DNA of 64,000 nt, taken from positions 1 to 64,000 of the forward strand of contig JAMPIH010000006.1 in assembly GCA_023662825.1 (NCBI GenBank). The letters run 5' to 3'. The stretch comes from Bacteroides sp. GTDB lineage: Bacteria > Bacteroidota > Bacteroidia > Bacteroidales > P3. The notes beneath the pieces are model-generated. The model saw only the letters and a list, made by a program, of their open reading frames with translations. It did no database searches and was not told the origin of the DNA. Shown here piece by piece: positions 33,050 to 44,199 of this stretch. Each line of letters starts with the position of its first letter. Within the stretch, counting starts at the first letter, position 1. A program made the position numbers and the translations under genes.

Positions 33050-35953
33050 ATGAAAAACAACATTTTCCGCCTTCTGGGCTTGTTGGTTCTGCCGGCAGCC
33101 ATGATGCTTGCCTCCTGCCAGGGCAAGTACAAGTATGAGACCGTTCCCAACGATCCCATGAAAACCCGCATCTACACCTTGGACAACGGTCTGAAGGTGT
33201 ACCTGTCGGTAAACAAGGACGCCCCGCGCCTGCAAACGATCATCGCCGTGAACGCCGGCGGCAAGAACGACCCGGCCGAAACCACCGGCCTGGCGCACTA
33301 CTTCGAACACCTCATGTTCAAGGGTACCGAATCGTTCGGAAGCGTGAACTACGAAGCCGAAAAAGAATATCTCGACCAGATCGAGGACCTGTTCGAAACC
33401 TACCGCAAAACCACGGACGAAGCCGAACGCACCGCCATCTACCGTAAGATCGACAGCGTTTCGCAGATCGCCGCCCAATACGCCATCCCCAACGAATACG
33501 ACAAGTTGATGGCCGCCATCGGCGCCCAGGGCACAAATGCCTTCACGAGCAATGACGTTACCGCCTACGTGGAAGACATTCCCGCCAACCAGATCGAGAA
33601 CTGGGCCAGGATCCAGGCCGACCGTTTCCAGAACCCGATCATCCGTCTGTTCCACACCGAGCTGGAAACCGTGTATGAAGAATACAACATGGGCAAGGCC
33701 AGCGACATGCGCCAGGTTTGGGAAAAGATGTTCATGATGCTCTTCCCCCACCACCCCTACGGCACGCAGACCGTCATCGGCACGCCCGAACAGCTCAAGA
33801 ACCCCTCGATCGTAAACATCAAGAACTTCTTCGACGCCTACTACGTGCCCAACAACATGGCCGTGGTCATGGTGGGCGACCTCGACCCGGACAAGACCAT
33901 CGCCGTCATCGACCGTTACTTCGGCAAGATGGAACGCAAGGACGTGCCCGAGTTCACCTACGAGGAAGAACCCGAAATGGCTGAAATCATCGCCGATACG
34001 GTAGTCGGTCAGGATCCGGCCTGCGTGGCCTTCGCCTACCGCCTGCCCTCGCCCCGCAATCCCGAGGTGCACGTGGCCGAACTGGTCGCCAATATCCTTA
34101 CCAACGGCAAGACGGGTCTTTTCGACGTGAACCTGGTACAGCAACAGCAGGTGATGTACGCCCAGGCCTTCTACGAAAGCCTTGCCGACTACGGCATGCT
34201 GCTCGCTTTCGGGATGCCGCGCCAAGGCCAGTCCCTGGATGATGTGAAAGACCTGATGCATGCCCAGATCGAACGCCTCAAGAAAGGCGATTTCTCGGAA
34301 GACATGCTCAAGGCCATCGTGGACAACTACACGGTGGAAGAATACAAGTCGATCCGCGACAACAACAACCGCGCCATGACGATGATGACGGCCTTCAACA
34401 ACCACGAGAACTGGGCGGACGTGGTCAACAGCATCGACAGGCTGTCGAAGGTAACCAAGCAGGACATCGTGGATTTCGCCAACAAATACCTGAACAACTA
34501 CGCCATCGTGTATAAACTCGAAGGCGCGCCCTCCTATCCGCGCATCGAGAAGCCGCAGATCACCCCGCTTTCGATCAACCGCGACACGGCCAGCCAGTAC
34601 CTCAAGGATATCCAGGCCGCGCAGGTGAAGGCCATCGAGCCCGTGTTCCCCGACTTCTCGAAAGACCTTACGGTAAGCAAGTTCAAAGACCGCCTGCCCC
34701 TGCTCTACAAACACAACGACAGCGACCCCCTGTTCAGCCTCTACTACGTTTACGAAATGGGGCAATTCAACGACAAGAACCTCGACATCGCCTTCGAATA
34801 CCTGCCCTACCTCGGCACCGACAAATACTCGGCCGAAGAACTGCAGAACGAGTTCTATAAACTGGCCGCCAACTACAACGCCATTGCCGGCAGCGACCGC
34901 GTATATGTGATCCTTTCGGGTATCGACAAGAACTTCGAGGCCTCGGTGGACCTGTTCGAGCACCTGCTCAACTCGGTGGTGGCCGATCCCGAACGCTACG
35001 CCAACCTGGCCGCCGACCTGGTGAAGCAGCGCATGGACGCCAAGAAGACCCAGCGCGACAACTGGCGCCGCCTGATGCAGTACGCGTTCTACGGCCCCGA
35101 AAACCCCTTGACCTGGCAGCTTTCCAACAAGGAAGTGCTGGGCATGAACCCCAACACGCTCACCAACACCATCAAGGATCTGAAGAACTACGAGCACACT
35201 ATCATGTACTTCGGCCCGCAGTCGATGCAGGGGCTGGTCAAGGTTCTCCTTGCCAAGCACATCCTGCCCGAAACATTCAAGGCCATGCCCGAAGCCCGCA
35301 AGTTCACGATGCGCGACAACGACGGCTCGGTGTTCGTGGCCAACTACGACGCACCTCAGGTAAATGTGGGCACGTATATGAAGGGTGCCGACTACAACAA
35401 GGAACTCTTGGCACCCTCCACCATGTACAACGCCTATTTCGGCGGCGGCATGAGCGGCATCGTGTTCCAGGAAATGCGCGAGGCACGCGCCCTGGCCTAC
35501 ACGGCCTACTCCTACTACGGCCGTCCCTCCAGACCTGACCTGCAGTTCGGCTTCCAGTCCTTTATCGGCTCGCAGACCGACAAGATGAAGGATGCCATCG
35601 CCGCCTTCAACGAAATCATCCAAGACATGCCGGTGGCCGAAAAGAACTTCGTGCTGGCCAAGAGCAACGAACTGGACAGCTACCGCACCTACCGCGTGCT
35701 TCGCGAAAGCATCTTCTTCACCTACCTGGATTCCAAGAAATTCGGTTTTGAAGACGAATCGCAGAGCCAGTACATATATGAACACCTGCTGCCGCTGACC
35801 CTCGAGGACGTGATCGCCTTCCAGCAGGCGGAAGTAAAGGGCAAGCCTTTCGACTATATGGTGCTCGGCAACAAGGCCGCCCTGGACTTCAACTACCTCA
35901 AGACCCTCGGCAAGGTAAAGATGCTCTCCACCGAAGACATCTTCGGCTACTAA
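33050..35953 (+). CDS. M16 family zinc peptidase, lipoprotein
   Basis: 967 residues with a lipoprotein signal (LLVLPAAMMLASC). The inverted zinc motif HYFEH (residues 83-87) and the distal Glu in LETVYEEYNM complete the M16 active site. Two M16 halves are recognisable: the active N-terminal half and an inactive C-terminal half (from about residue 540). Members digest peptides or help protein turnover in the periplasm. ATG 33050 is preceded by a -7 variant TACATTCG at 32987-32994. A perfect terminator follows. Confidence 0.93.
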   Translation: MKNNIFRLLGLLVLPAAMMLASCQGKYKYETVPNDPMKTRIYTLDNGLKVYLSVNKDAPRLQTIIAVNAGGKNDPAETTGLAHYFEHLMFKGTESFGSVNYEAEKEYLDQIEDLFETYRKTTDEAERTAIYRKIDSVSQIAAQYAIPNEYDKLMAAIGAQGTNAFTSNDVTAYVEDIPANQIENWARIQADRFQNPIIRLFHTELETVYEEYNMGKASDMRQVWEKMFMMLFPHHPYGTQTVIGTPEQLKNPSIVNIKNFFDAYYVPNNMAVVMVGDLDPDKTIAVIDRYFGKMERKDVPEFTYEEEPEMAEIIADTVVGQDPACVAFAYRLPSPRNPEVHVAELVANILTNGKTGLFDVNLVQQQQVMYAQAFYESLADYGMLLAFGMPRQGQSLDDVKDLMHAQIERLKKGDFSEDMLKAIVDNYTVEEYKSIRDNNNRAMTMMTAFNNHENWADVVNSIDRLSKVTKQDIVDFANKYLNNYAIVYKLEGAPSYPRIEKPQITPLSINRDTASQYLKDIQAAQVKAIEPVFPDFSKDLTVSKFKDRLPLLYKHNDSDPLFSLYYVYEMGQFNDKNLDIAFEYLPYLGTDKYSAEELQNEFYKLAANYNAIAGSDRVYVILSGIDKNFEASVDLFEHLLNSVVADPERYANLAADLVKQRMDAKKTQRDNWRRLMQYAFYGPENPLTWQLSNKEVLGMNPNTLTNTIKDLKNYEHTIMYFGPQSMQGLVKVLLAKHILPETFKAMPEARKFTMRDNDGSVFVANYDAPQVNVGTYMKGADYNKELLAPSTMYNAYFGGGMSGIVFQEMREARALAYTAYSYYGRPSRPDLQFGFQSFIGSQTDKMKDAIAAFNEIIQDMPVAEKNFVLAKSNELDSYRTYRVLRESIFFTYLDSKKFGFEDESQSQYIYEHLLPLTLEDVIAFQQAEVKGKPFDYMVLGNKAALDFNYLKTLGKVKMLSTEDIFGY

Positions 35954-35975
35954 TCCACAGGGCTCGATGCCGTGA

Positions 35976-36014
35976 TAGAGGGGGCGCATGCAATGCATGC
36001 GCCCCCTCTATTTT
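35976..36014 (+). terminator. Strong intrinsic terminator after the M16 gene
   Basis: 16-bp perfect stem starting TAGAGGGGGCGCATGC with a 3-base loop, followed by TTTT. It isolates the M16 gene from the T9SS gene behind it. Confidence 0.85.
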
Positions 36015-36063
36015 ACAGGGTGTTGATTTTTTTTGCTATCTTGTGGAATTTTGTACTTCGGTT

Positions 36064-39057
36064 ATGAAAAGTAAGATTTTTTGGTTCGCACTGGCGACCT
36101 GCCTGCTTTTTGGGTGCGTATTGAAAGTGAACGGTCAAGACGACATACTTTATGTTTCTCAAGCATGGGGCATTGTATTCGGAAATGCCGATACAACAAA
36201 CGATTTTCTAATTTACGATGCCTGCCGTCCAGACGCTGACTCTTCTCTGATTTTTATAGTCGGAAGGTCAACAAAAATTGAAGCATTCGAACAAAAACAA
36301 GGTTCGAAAGACACATATTTTCATACCAAAGACTCCTTCACCGATGCCTTCTTAGCTTGTTTTTCCATTCGGGGAGAATTACTTTGGACCACCTATTTGC
36401 CAAGCCCTGACAGTAATCATCTGAATGGATTTGCCTCTTGCGTACGGGCTTTCGGCGATACCATTGCCGTAGTCGTGAATTCTTACAACATCGAAAACGA
36501 TCCGAAACTAACCCGACAGAAAATTCCCTTGGGAAAGGGGAATCTCTGCATTTTCGAATTCAATATAGATGGAACGTTCTTACGATCCCAAACATTCGTT
36601 CCCCGTTATCAATACAGAGGCGCTATACAGGACTATCCATTCGTACCCCGCATCTTCAGCATTGACAGGATGGATTCAACTACACTTATCCTTTCCGGGC
36701 ATTGCCTGATGGCTCCTGCAGACCAATATGGATCCGGAGCTGGCGTATTCTGCCGTTTTTTGCTGAATAGGGACTGGACATCGAACCAATTGACGGGTAC
36801 TGCCAACAGTACTTCAAGTTCTTCCAATCGAATCGAGTACTGGTTGAACCCCACCATGTCTTTTTCGGTATCTTTTGCGCATAGCGTCGATTTAAAACCC
36901 CATATGTCATGTAATCTAACTGCCAATTTCAACGCAAAGAACTCTTCCGACCGCATCCAAGACGTCCCTAAAAATATTCACGTCAACAACAAAGCCAAAT
37001 CCGTTCCTTTTTCCACTCCGTGTTTTTCGTTTCCATTCGGTCATCAATTAACAAAGAATCCTATTTTCGCTGAATCATGGCGAATGTATTCTCGCTTAAT
37101 TAAGAATCAGGATTACTTTTATGCCAATTCTCTTTCCTCCCTCCGCTACGAAAAAAAAGAAGGGGAACTTTACCAAGGAACAAACACCTTTTCCGGCAGC
37201 GTGCAAAACACCCGCGACATACTGGACTTCATCTTGGTACAAGGCATTCATTGCAAAAATTATTTGAACGGTTATTTCATGCAGGATGACACAACCTATT
37301 ATGCTTACAGCCACGACTCGGCACATCTCTTTCCATCCACACCGGGGCGTCTGCAAAAAAGGAATCCAGATTACACCACTGTACCTTTCTTAATGTTGTA
37401 CGAACGTTCTTCATTCAACAATACACCTATGCCTAAACCTCAATGGGCTGCATTTTTAAATACAAATTGGTATTACTTCGATCTGTTTTCTTGCATCAAC
37501 CTTTCCTCTCCCGAAAATTACTATATGCCTGCCTCCCCCATACTGCTTTCCTCGGGCAATCGTTTTTTTATGATCGGAAATGCCGAAAAAATCGGGAAAG
37601 AAAATATTCGAGGTATTTTTAAAAGCCAAGAAATCCACCCCGGGGCACATCACTATGGATTCATAACTGCTTTCCAACTAGGATGCCCTCCCCCTAAAGC
37701 TCATCTACACACTCCAGATTTCATTTGTCCTGGAGATTCTGTAGAATTGAAACTACCTGCAGAGTACGGCAGCTACCTTTTTGTGTTCGACAGTCTTTTC
37801 CTTCACGATGGATCCATTTCAGTATCTAAAGACAGCACACAAGCTTGGGCAAAGAAATCCGGAAATTATCATGCCGTATTGTCAAGCCGGTTGGAAGGAT
37901 GTGAAGATGCCTTGACGGATACCGTTCAAGTTTCCGCCTTAGATTGGCATGTACCCGAAAACCGCTTCCTGCCGCAGGACTCCGTGCTCTGCGCCCATCT
38001 CGACCTCGATCTGCAACTGCCTGTTGCCGCCAACGATTACCGTTGCTTCTGGCTCGACCGGGACAGCGTGGAACTCCCCTACGGCCACGACACCTGCCGC
38101 TTCACGGTAAGCGGCATGCGCGGCACCGACGGCTTCGGCGCCAATACTGACACCCGTGAACCCCGTTTCTTCCAGCTCAAGCTCGAACACAAGGCCTGCG
38201 GCATCGATTTCTTCGACACCCTGCGGGTCTACGACCAGGTGAGGCCCGCCCTCGAACTGCCCTTCCACGACACAATCATCTGTCTGAACGAGCCCGTGGA
38301 GCTGGACAGCCTCTCGCCCCTTGTCTATCGCCCGTTCTACGGCTTTGAGTGGAACATCGGCGAGAAAACCTCCGCCTACTCCTTCACCGATTCCGGCACC
38401 TACGTGCTTGCATTCTCCGTGCTGAAGGACTTCGCTTTCTGCGGCTATGAGCCCGCCACCGACACGGTTCGCGTGCGGTGGTCCGACCCCGCCCTCACGC
38501 TGATCTCCATCCCCGAGGACACCTCTTTCTGCGAGAAGCTGAGCCTTACCCTCGACGCCTCCGTGCCCTTCCCCTCCACGCGCTACAGCTGGCAGGAAGG
38601 CAATCTTGACGACCTTTCCTCCCCCCTCGACGATTCCACGCTATTTACCGACCCCGTCATCAAGGTGGATAAGGAATCCATGCTCGCCCTGCTCGTGGTC
38701 GATACCATGGGCTGCGTCAACACCCGGCAGGTGAACGTTACCGAGGAGGACTGCAAGCCGCAGCTTTCCATCCCCAACGTGTTCACCCCCAACGGCGACG
38801 GAATCAACGACGTGCTTAGGTTCAGGCAGATGGAGAAGTGCTTCGACCTGGACATACTCATCGTAGATAGGAAAGGTGCCCACGTACTGCACGAGAAGGT
38901 GCGCGATCCCGACGACTTCTCCTGGAACGGCTGCTATAAGAACGGCTCCAGGAAACTGCCCGACGGTGCCTATTTCTACCTCGTCTCCTACAAGGACGCC
39001 TACGGAAAGAAGAAAGTTCAGAGCGGCTCCATCACCATCTTGGGTACGGCCGAATAA
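36064..39057 (+). CDS. Large secreted protein with T9SS type B (CHU_C) tail
   Basis: 997 residues from ATG 36064, where the signal peptide MKSKIFWFALATCLLFGC starts (the frame is open to 36043). The C-terminus has NVFTPNGDGINDVL, the hallmark of the gliding-motility-associated C-terminal domain that directs export by the type IX system. Before it lie several PKD/Ig-like beta segments (FICPGDSVELKLPAEYGSY, CLNEPVELDSLSP, WNIGEKTSAYSFTDSGTYVL). The N-terminal 600 residues match nothing I know. Up to about base 37960 the gene is A/T-rich; from there to the end it is GC-rich like core genes. hydE follows after only 9 bases. A surface or secreted role is inferred. Confidence 0.82.
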   Translation: MKSKIFWFALATCLLFGCVLKVNGQDDILYVSQAWGIVFGNADTTNDFLIYDACRPDADSSLIFIVGRSTKIEAFEQKQGSKDTYFHTKDSFTDAFLACFSIRGELLWTTYLPSPDSNHLNGFASCVRAFGDTIAVVVNSYNIENDPKLTRQKIPLGKGNLCIFEFNIDGTFLRSQTFVPRYQYRGAIQDYPFVPRIFSIDRMDSTTLILSGHCLMAPADQYGSGAGVFCRFLLNRDWTSNQLTGTANSTSSSSNRIEYWLNPTMSFSVSFAHSVDLKPHMSCNLTANFNAKNSSDRIQDVPKNIHVNNKAKSVPFSTPCFSFPFGHQLTKNPIFAESWRMYSRLIKNQDYFYANSLSSLRYEKKEGELYQGTNTFSGSVQNTRDILDFILVQGIHCKNYLNGYFMQDDTTYYAYSHDSAHLFPSTPGRLQKRNPDYTTVPFLMLYERSSFNNTPMPKPQWAAFLNTNWYYFDLFSCINLSSPENYYMPASPILLSSGNRFFMIGNAEKIGKENIRGIFKSQEIHPGAHHYGFITAFQLGCPPPKAHLHTPDFICPGDSVELKLPAEYGSYLFVFDSLFLHDGSISVSKDSTQAWAKKSGNYHAVLSSRLEGCEDALTDTVQVSALDWHVPENRFLPQDSVLCAHLDLDLQLPVAANDYRCFWLDRDSVELPYGHDTCRFTVSGMRGTDGFGANTDTREPRFFQLKLEHKACGIDFFDTLRVYDQVRPALELPFHDTIICLNEPVELDSLSPLVYRPFYGFEWNIGEKTSAYSFTDSGTYVLAFSVLKDFAFCGYEPATDTVRVRWSDPALTLISIPEDTSFCEKLSLTLDASVPFPSTRYSWQEGNLDDLSSPLDDSTLFTDPVIKVDKESMLALLVVDTMGCVNTRQVNVTEEDCKPQLSIPNVFTPNGDGINDVLRFRQMEKCFDLDILIVDRKGAHVLHEKVRDPDDFSWNGCYKNGSRKLPDGAYFYLVSYKDAYGKKKVQSGSITILGTAE

Positions 39058-39066
39058 ATTACGGAC

Positions 39067-40104
39067 ATGGAATTTCCAACCGACACCTGGCAAGACATAA
39101 CCCGCCTGCTGAACCTGCGCGGCGAACAGGCGCAAGCCCTGCGGGAGGCCGCGCATCAGACCAAACTGCGCGAGGTGGGCGACAAGGTGTACCTGCGCGG
39201 GCTTATCGAATTCTCTAACATCTGCACCAAAGACTGCCACTACTGCGGCATCCGCAAATCAAACGCGAACGTTCACCGCTACGCGCTCACAGCCGAAGAA
39301 GTGCTGCAGGCCGCCGAATCCGCCCACAAGGAGGGCTTCGGCTCCATCGTGCTGCAATCGGGCGAACGCCGGGACGCGGCCTTTACCGATCTTATCGAAG
39401 GGCTCGTGCGCGAAATCATGCTCCGGAGCAAGGGCGAACTGGGCATAACGCTTTCCTTGGGCGAACAGAGCGAGGAAACCTACCGCCGCTGGCGCGAGGC
39501 CGGCGCCATCCGCTACCTGCTGCGCATCGAGACCTCCAGCCCCGGATTATACGCAAGACTGCATCCTGCCGACCATCGTTTCGAGGAACGCCTCGACTGC
39601 CTGCGCCGCCTGCGGGCCACAGGCTACTACGTGGGCAGCGGCATCATGATCGGCCTGCCGTTCCAAAGCACGGAGCAGGTGGCGCGCGACCTGCTGTTTT
39701 TAAAGGAACTGGGCGTGGACATGGTGGGCATGGGCCCCTATCTCGAACACGAACAGACGCCCCTGTGGGCGCATCGGCACGAAATTCCGAACAAAGAAGA
39801 GCGCTACGAGCTGAACCTGAACGCCCTGGCGGTGCTGCGCCTGCTTATGCCGCGCATCAACATCGCCGCCACCACAGCCATGGGCACCCTGCATCCCGAT
39901 GGCCGCCGGGCGGCGCTCTACACGGCATCCAACGTAATCATGCCCAACATCACGCCCGCCCTGCACCGCAAGGATTATTCGCTTTACGGGAACAAGATCT
40001 GCATCAGCCACTCCGAGCAAGACGGTATGGGGAACCTGCGGAATATGATAGAGGGTGCGGAATGTTCGCTTGCCCTTTTCGAACAGGGGAATCCACGACG
40101 GTAA
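39067..40104 (+). CDS. hydE: [FeFe]-hydrogenase maturase HydE (radical SAM)
   Basis: 345 residues with the radical-SAM motif CTKDCHYCGI (Cys 53, 57, 60) preceded by YLRGLIEFSNI and followed by RKSNANVHRYAL, as in HydE. Further on are IVLQSGERRD, LRIETSSPGLYARLHP, and GIMIGLPFQSTEQVARDL. HydE helps build the H-cluster of [FeFe] hydrogenases together with HydF and HydG. Neither is in the window, so the set is split. BioB-like or PylB-like function is less likely on these motifs. It follows the T9SS gene closely, but a functional link is not expected. Confidence 0.85.
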   Translation: MEFPTDTWQDITRLLNLRGEQAQALREAAHQTKLREVGDKVYLRGLIEFSNICTKDCHYCGIRKSNANVHRYALTAEEVLQAAESAHKEGFGSIVLQSGERRDAAFTDLIEGLVREIMLRSKGELGITLSLGEQSEETYRRWREAGAIRYLLRIETSSPGLYARLHPADHRFEERLDCLRRLRATGYYVGSGIMIGLPFQSTEQVARDLLFLKELGVDMVGMGPYLEHEQTPLWAHRHEIPNKEERYELNLNALAVLRLLMPRINIAATTAMGTLHPDGRRAALYTASNVIMPNITPALHRKDYSLYGNKICISHSEQDGMGNLRNMIEGAECSLALFEQGNPRR

Positions 40105-40154
40105 ATTATTCCGCCGTATTGAAAAATAAATTTTTCAATCCTCTCGGTTTACAC

Positions 40155-40162
40155 TATCTTTG
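40155..40162 (+). promoter_or_regulatory. -7 promoter element of glnS
   Basis: TATCTTTG; the predicted start near 40168 lies within the most upstream reading frame and favours ATG 40198 as the glnS start over a codon at 40177. A CCCCGATTGGGG inverted repeat (40171-40182) lies in the leader. Confidence 0.6.
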
Positions 40163-40197
40163 TAAGTTCGCCCCGATTGGGGCTAAATACTTTTCCA

Positions 40198-41913
<1,716 letters not shown>

Positions 41914-42019
41914 TCATTAACCGGCCGAACGCTCTTACCGGATTTGTCCGGACTATGCCGAGGCCTGACCGGCAGGATGAAAATCCTTCCGTATGAACCA
42001 CCGAACCAACTGAACCACC

Positions 42020-42823
42020 GTGAAGCGCTTTTTTTTCCTTATCCCCCTGGGATTTGCCGCGATATGCTTCTTCGCCTGCAAATCCGAACCGCACAAAGTG
42101 GCGGAACTGAGTGTAGCCAACGCTCAAGGCAGAGCCTTGGCCCTGTTTGAAATCTCCGACGAAAAGGGTGCCGTTTTCGTGGATTCGATTTATCCGCTCA
42201 AAAAGCGGAAAGATGAATTCAGCTTTCCCTGCGAGGACATGCACATCTACGCACTCTTCGCCCATGGTTCCGAGAATCCTCTGGTGTTGCTTCCCATGCC
42301 GGACGAGCGCCTGCACCTGCACACCACCTACGATTCGCTGGTAAGCCACGCCAATATCTGCGACGGGATTTCAGCGCCGGTGAACCAGGCCGTTATCGAC
42401 TACCAGAAACGAATCCTGCAAACGGAATCGCTTATCGAGAACACCGAACGGATCTGGATGGCGAACCGTTACAAGGTCCGGAACGCCGACTCGCTGCACG
42501 AGGCCTGCAGCCTGCGCATCAACAACCTGTTGGAGAACATACACCACGAGGCAATGAAGCTGTGCAGCCGCAATACGAACAACCTGATTCCGGTATTCAT
42601 TGTCAACAAGACCGTGGGCAGCCACGCCTTGTTCAACCTGGAAGACGGCGGCGACATCGCCTTCTTGAAGGCCTGCGCCGACTCGATGGTTAAGCAACTG
42701 CCCGGCAACGGCCATGCGGCGCGCTTCCGGTTCAATGTGGAACGGGCCGCGAACCGCCTCAAACAACGCCAGATATTCAACGGCACCGAACACGAAGAGA
42801 ACGAAAGCCATGACCACCGGTAA
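42020..42823 (+). CDS. Putative lipoprotein, DUF4369-like
   Basis: 267 residues starting at GTG 42020 with a lipoprotein signal (LIPLGFAAICFFAC). The part ELSVANAQGRALALFEISDE .. GAVFVDSIYPLKK .. FSFPCEDMHIYALFA resembles the N-terminal domain (DUF4369) of Bacteroidota TlpA-like thioredoxins, but the thioredoxin domain with CxxC is absent. The rest is helical. It overlaps lpxH by 14 bases, so it is translated with the lipid A gene. Role unknown. Confidence 0.65.
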   Translation: MKRFFFLIPLGFAAICFFACKSEPHKVAELSVANAQGRALALFEISDEKGAVFVDSIYPLKKRKDEFSFPCEDMHIYALFAHGSENPLVLLPMPDERLHLHTTYDSLVSHANICDGISAPVNQAVIDYQKRILQTESLIENTERIWMANRYKVRNADSLHEACSLRINNLLENIHHEAMKLCSRNTNNLIPVFIVNKTVGSHALFNLEDGGDIAFLKACADSMVKQLPGNGHAARFRFNVERAANRLKQRQIFNGTEHEENESHDHR

Positions 42824-43694
42824 ACCGTCCATCCTATCGCTTGCGTTAACGTCGGGAAAAAAGATTTTCTTTCTTTCCGACTTCCATCTGGGCGCTCCGA
42901 ATTACGGGGAAAGCCGCGAACGGGAACGCAAGGTGATTGCATGGATGGAGGCCCACCGGCACGAAATGGAGGCCCTGTTCCTGCTGGGCGATATTTTCGA
43001 CTATTGGTTCGAATACCGCCATGTGGTGCAGAAAGGCTTCGTGCGCCTGCTGGCCAAGATTGCCGAACTTACCGACGCCGGCATTCCGGTGCATTTCTTC
43101 GGAGGCAACCACGATACGTGGAACAAGACGTACTTTCAACAGGAATTGGGCATGCAGGTATATCGGGGCACGATGGAGCTGCAGGTGGGCGACGCCCGTT
43201 TCCTGATCGGACACGGCGACGGCTTGGGCGCGAACGAACGGGGCTACAAGCTGATGAAGGCCGTATTCGAAGCCAAGGCGAGCCGGGTGCTCTATGCCGC
43301 CCTGCATCCGTACTGGGGCAGCCTGATGGCCAAATCCATGTCGCGCCACAGCCGCAAGACAGGCGTGGCGTCCGAAGCCGAGCAACACCGCAGGCGCGAA
43401 CAGTGGAAGAACCGGAACCTGCTCGCGTTCATGCAGGAGACACTCGAACAGAAACATATCGATTTCTTTATCTTCGCCCACCGGCATTGGCCCGTTCTGG
43501 CGGAAATCGACCGGCAGAAGCCGGAGGTGCGCGTACTGTCCGAGAATCAAACCGCGCTGGAGCACGGCAAGAAAGAACAGGAACGCAAGTCGTTCTACCT
43601 GAACACCGGCGACTGGATCCGGTACTGCACCTTCGCCTCCTACGACGGAAACACCCTGAAATTAGAGGGCGAGGCAATCCAAAACTCGTTCTGA
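42810..43694 (+). CDS. lpxH: UDP-2,3-diacylglucosamine diphosphatase, LpxH-type
   Basis: Calcineurin-like phosphoesterase that removes UMP from UDP-diacylglucosamine in lipid A synthesis. All metal motifs are present: LSDFHLGAP, LLGDIFDYW, GGNHD, IGHGDGL and FAHRHWP. The 294 residues are longer than E. coli LpxH, as usual in Bacteroidota. ATG 42810 is chosen because the motif DFHLG then lies about 23 residues in; the frame is open further upstream inside the previous gene. folB starts 1 base after its stop. Confidence 0.88.
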   Translation: MTTGKPSILSLALTSGKKIFFLSDFHLGAPNYGESRERERKVIAWMEAHRHEMEALFLLGDIFDYWFEYRHVVQKGFVRLLAKIAELTDAGIPVHFFGGNHDTWNKTYFQQELGMQVYRGTMELQVGDARFLIGHGDGLGANERGYKLMKAVFEAKASRVLYAALHPYWGSLMAKSMSRHSRKTGVASEAEQHRRREQWKNRNLLAFMQETLEQKHIDFFIFAHRHWPVLAEIDRQKPEVRVLSENQTALEHGKKEQERKSFYLNTGDWIRYCTFASYDGNTLKLEGEAIQNSF

Positions 43695-43695
43695 C

Positions 43696-44058
43696 ATGGA
43701 AAACAGCTGCATCTTTATCGAAGGCATGGAGTTTTACGCCCATCACGGGTGTTTCGAACAGGAACGCGCCATCGGCACCTGGTTCAAGGTTGACCTGTAC
43801 CTCTACACCGATACCGAACAGGCGCAGCTTACCGACAACTTGGAGGCCACCGTGAACTACGCGGAAGTATATAACAGGGTCAAGGAAGAAATGTCCGTCT
43901 CCTCCAAACTCATGGAACACGCGGCAAGGCGCATAGCCGACCGCATCCTGCGCGACTTCCCCACCATCGAAAGGCTAAGGATAAGCCTCCGGAAACTGAA
44001 CCCGCCCTTAGGCGAAAAAATCCACGCCTCCGGCGTGGAACTCCAGATAGAAAGATAG
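43696..44058 (+). CDS. folB: Dihydroneopterin aldolase
   Basis: 120 residues, the usual size. Catalyses aldol cleavage of dihydroneopterin in folate synthesis. Conserved elements: IFIEGMEFYAHHGCFEQER with the catalytic Glu, TVNYAEVY with Tyr, and LRISLRKLNPPLG with Lys. It is the last gene of the lipoprotein-lpxH-folB cluster. Confidence 0.93.
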   Translation: MENSCIFIEGMEFYAHHGCFEQERAIGTWFKVDLYLYTDTEQAQLTDNLEATVNYAEVYNRVKEEMSVSSKLMEHAARRIADRILRDFPTIERLRISLRKLNPPLGEKIHASGVELQIER

Positions 44059-44061
44059 GTC

Positions 44062-44101
44062 AAAAAAGCATTTCGGGCAGTGAGATGCAATGCGCAAACG
44101 G
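44062..44101 (-). repeat. Partial copy of the dispersed repeat
   Basis: AAAAAAGCATTTCGGGCAGT followed by GAGATGCAATGCG matches one end of copy B (arm, then GTGAGATGCAAGGCGG). The other end is missing. It separates folB from the toxin-antitoxin pair. Confidence 0.55.
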
Positions 44102-44156
44102 CAGGTGACCGCCATCATTGTTCACTCCGAATCCTCACCCTATCCTTAATTTATAT

Positions 44157-44164
44157 TATCTTTG
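44157..44164 (+). promoter_or_regulatory. -7 promoter element of the Panacea operon
   Basis: TATCTTTG; the predicted start near 44170 gives a 30-base leader to ATG 44200, which supports this start over an upstream in-frame codon at 44080. Confidence 0.6.
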
Positions 44165-44199
44165 CTGCGAGGTTGGATTATCTTCAATTCATAGAAACG

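Noticed and set aside
33002-35998. 998-codon open frame on the minus strand over the M16 peptidase gene
   Set aside because: It mirrors the real gene codon by codon, has a composition typical of antisense of GC-rich codons (many His, Val, Gly), and no family motif.
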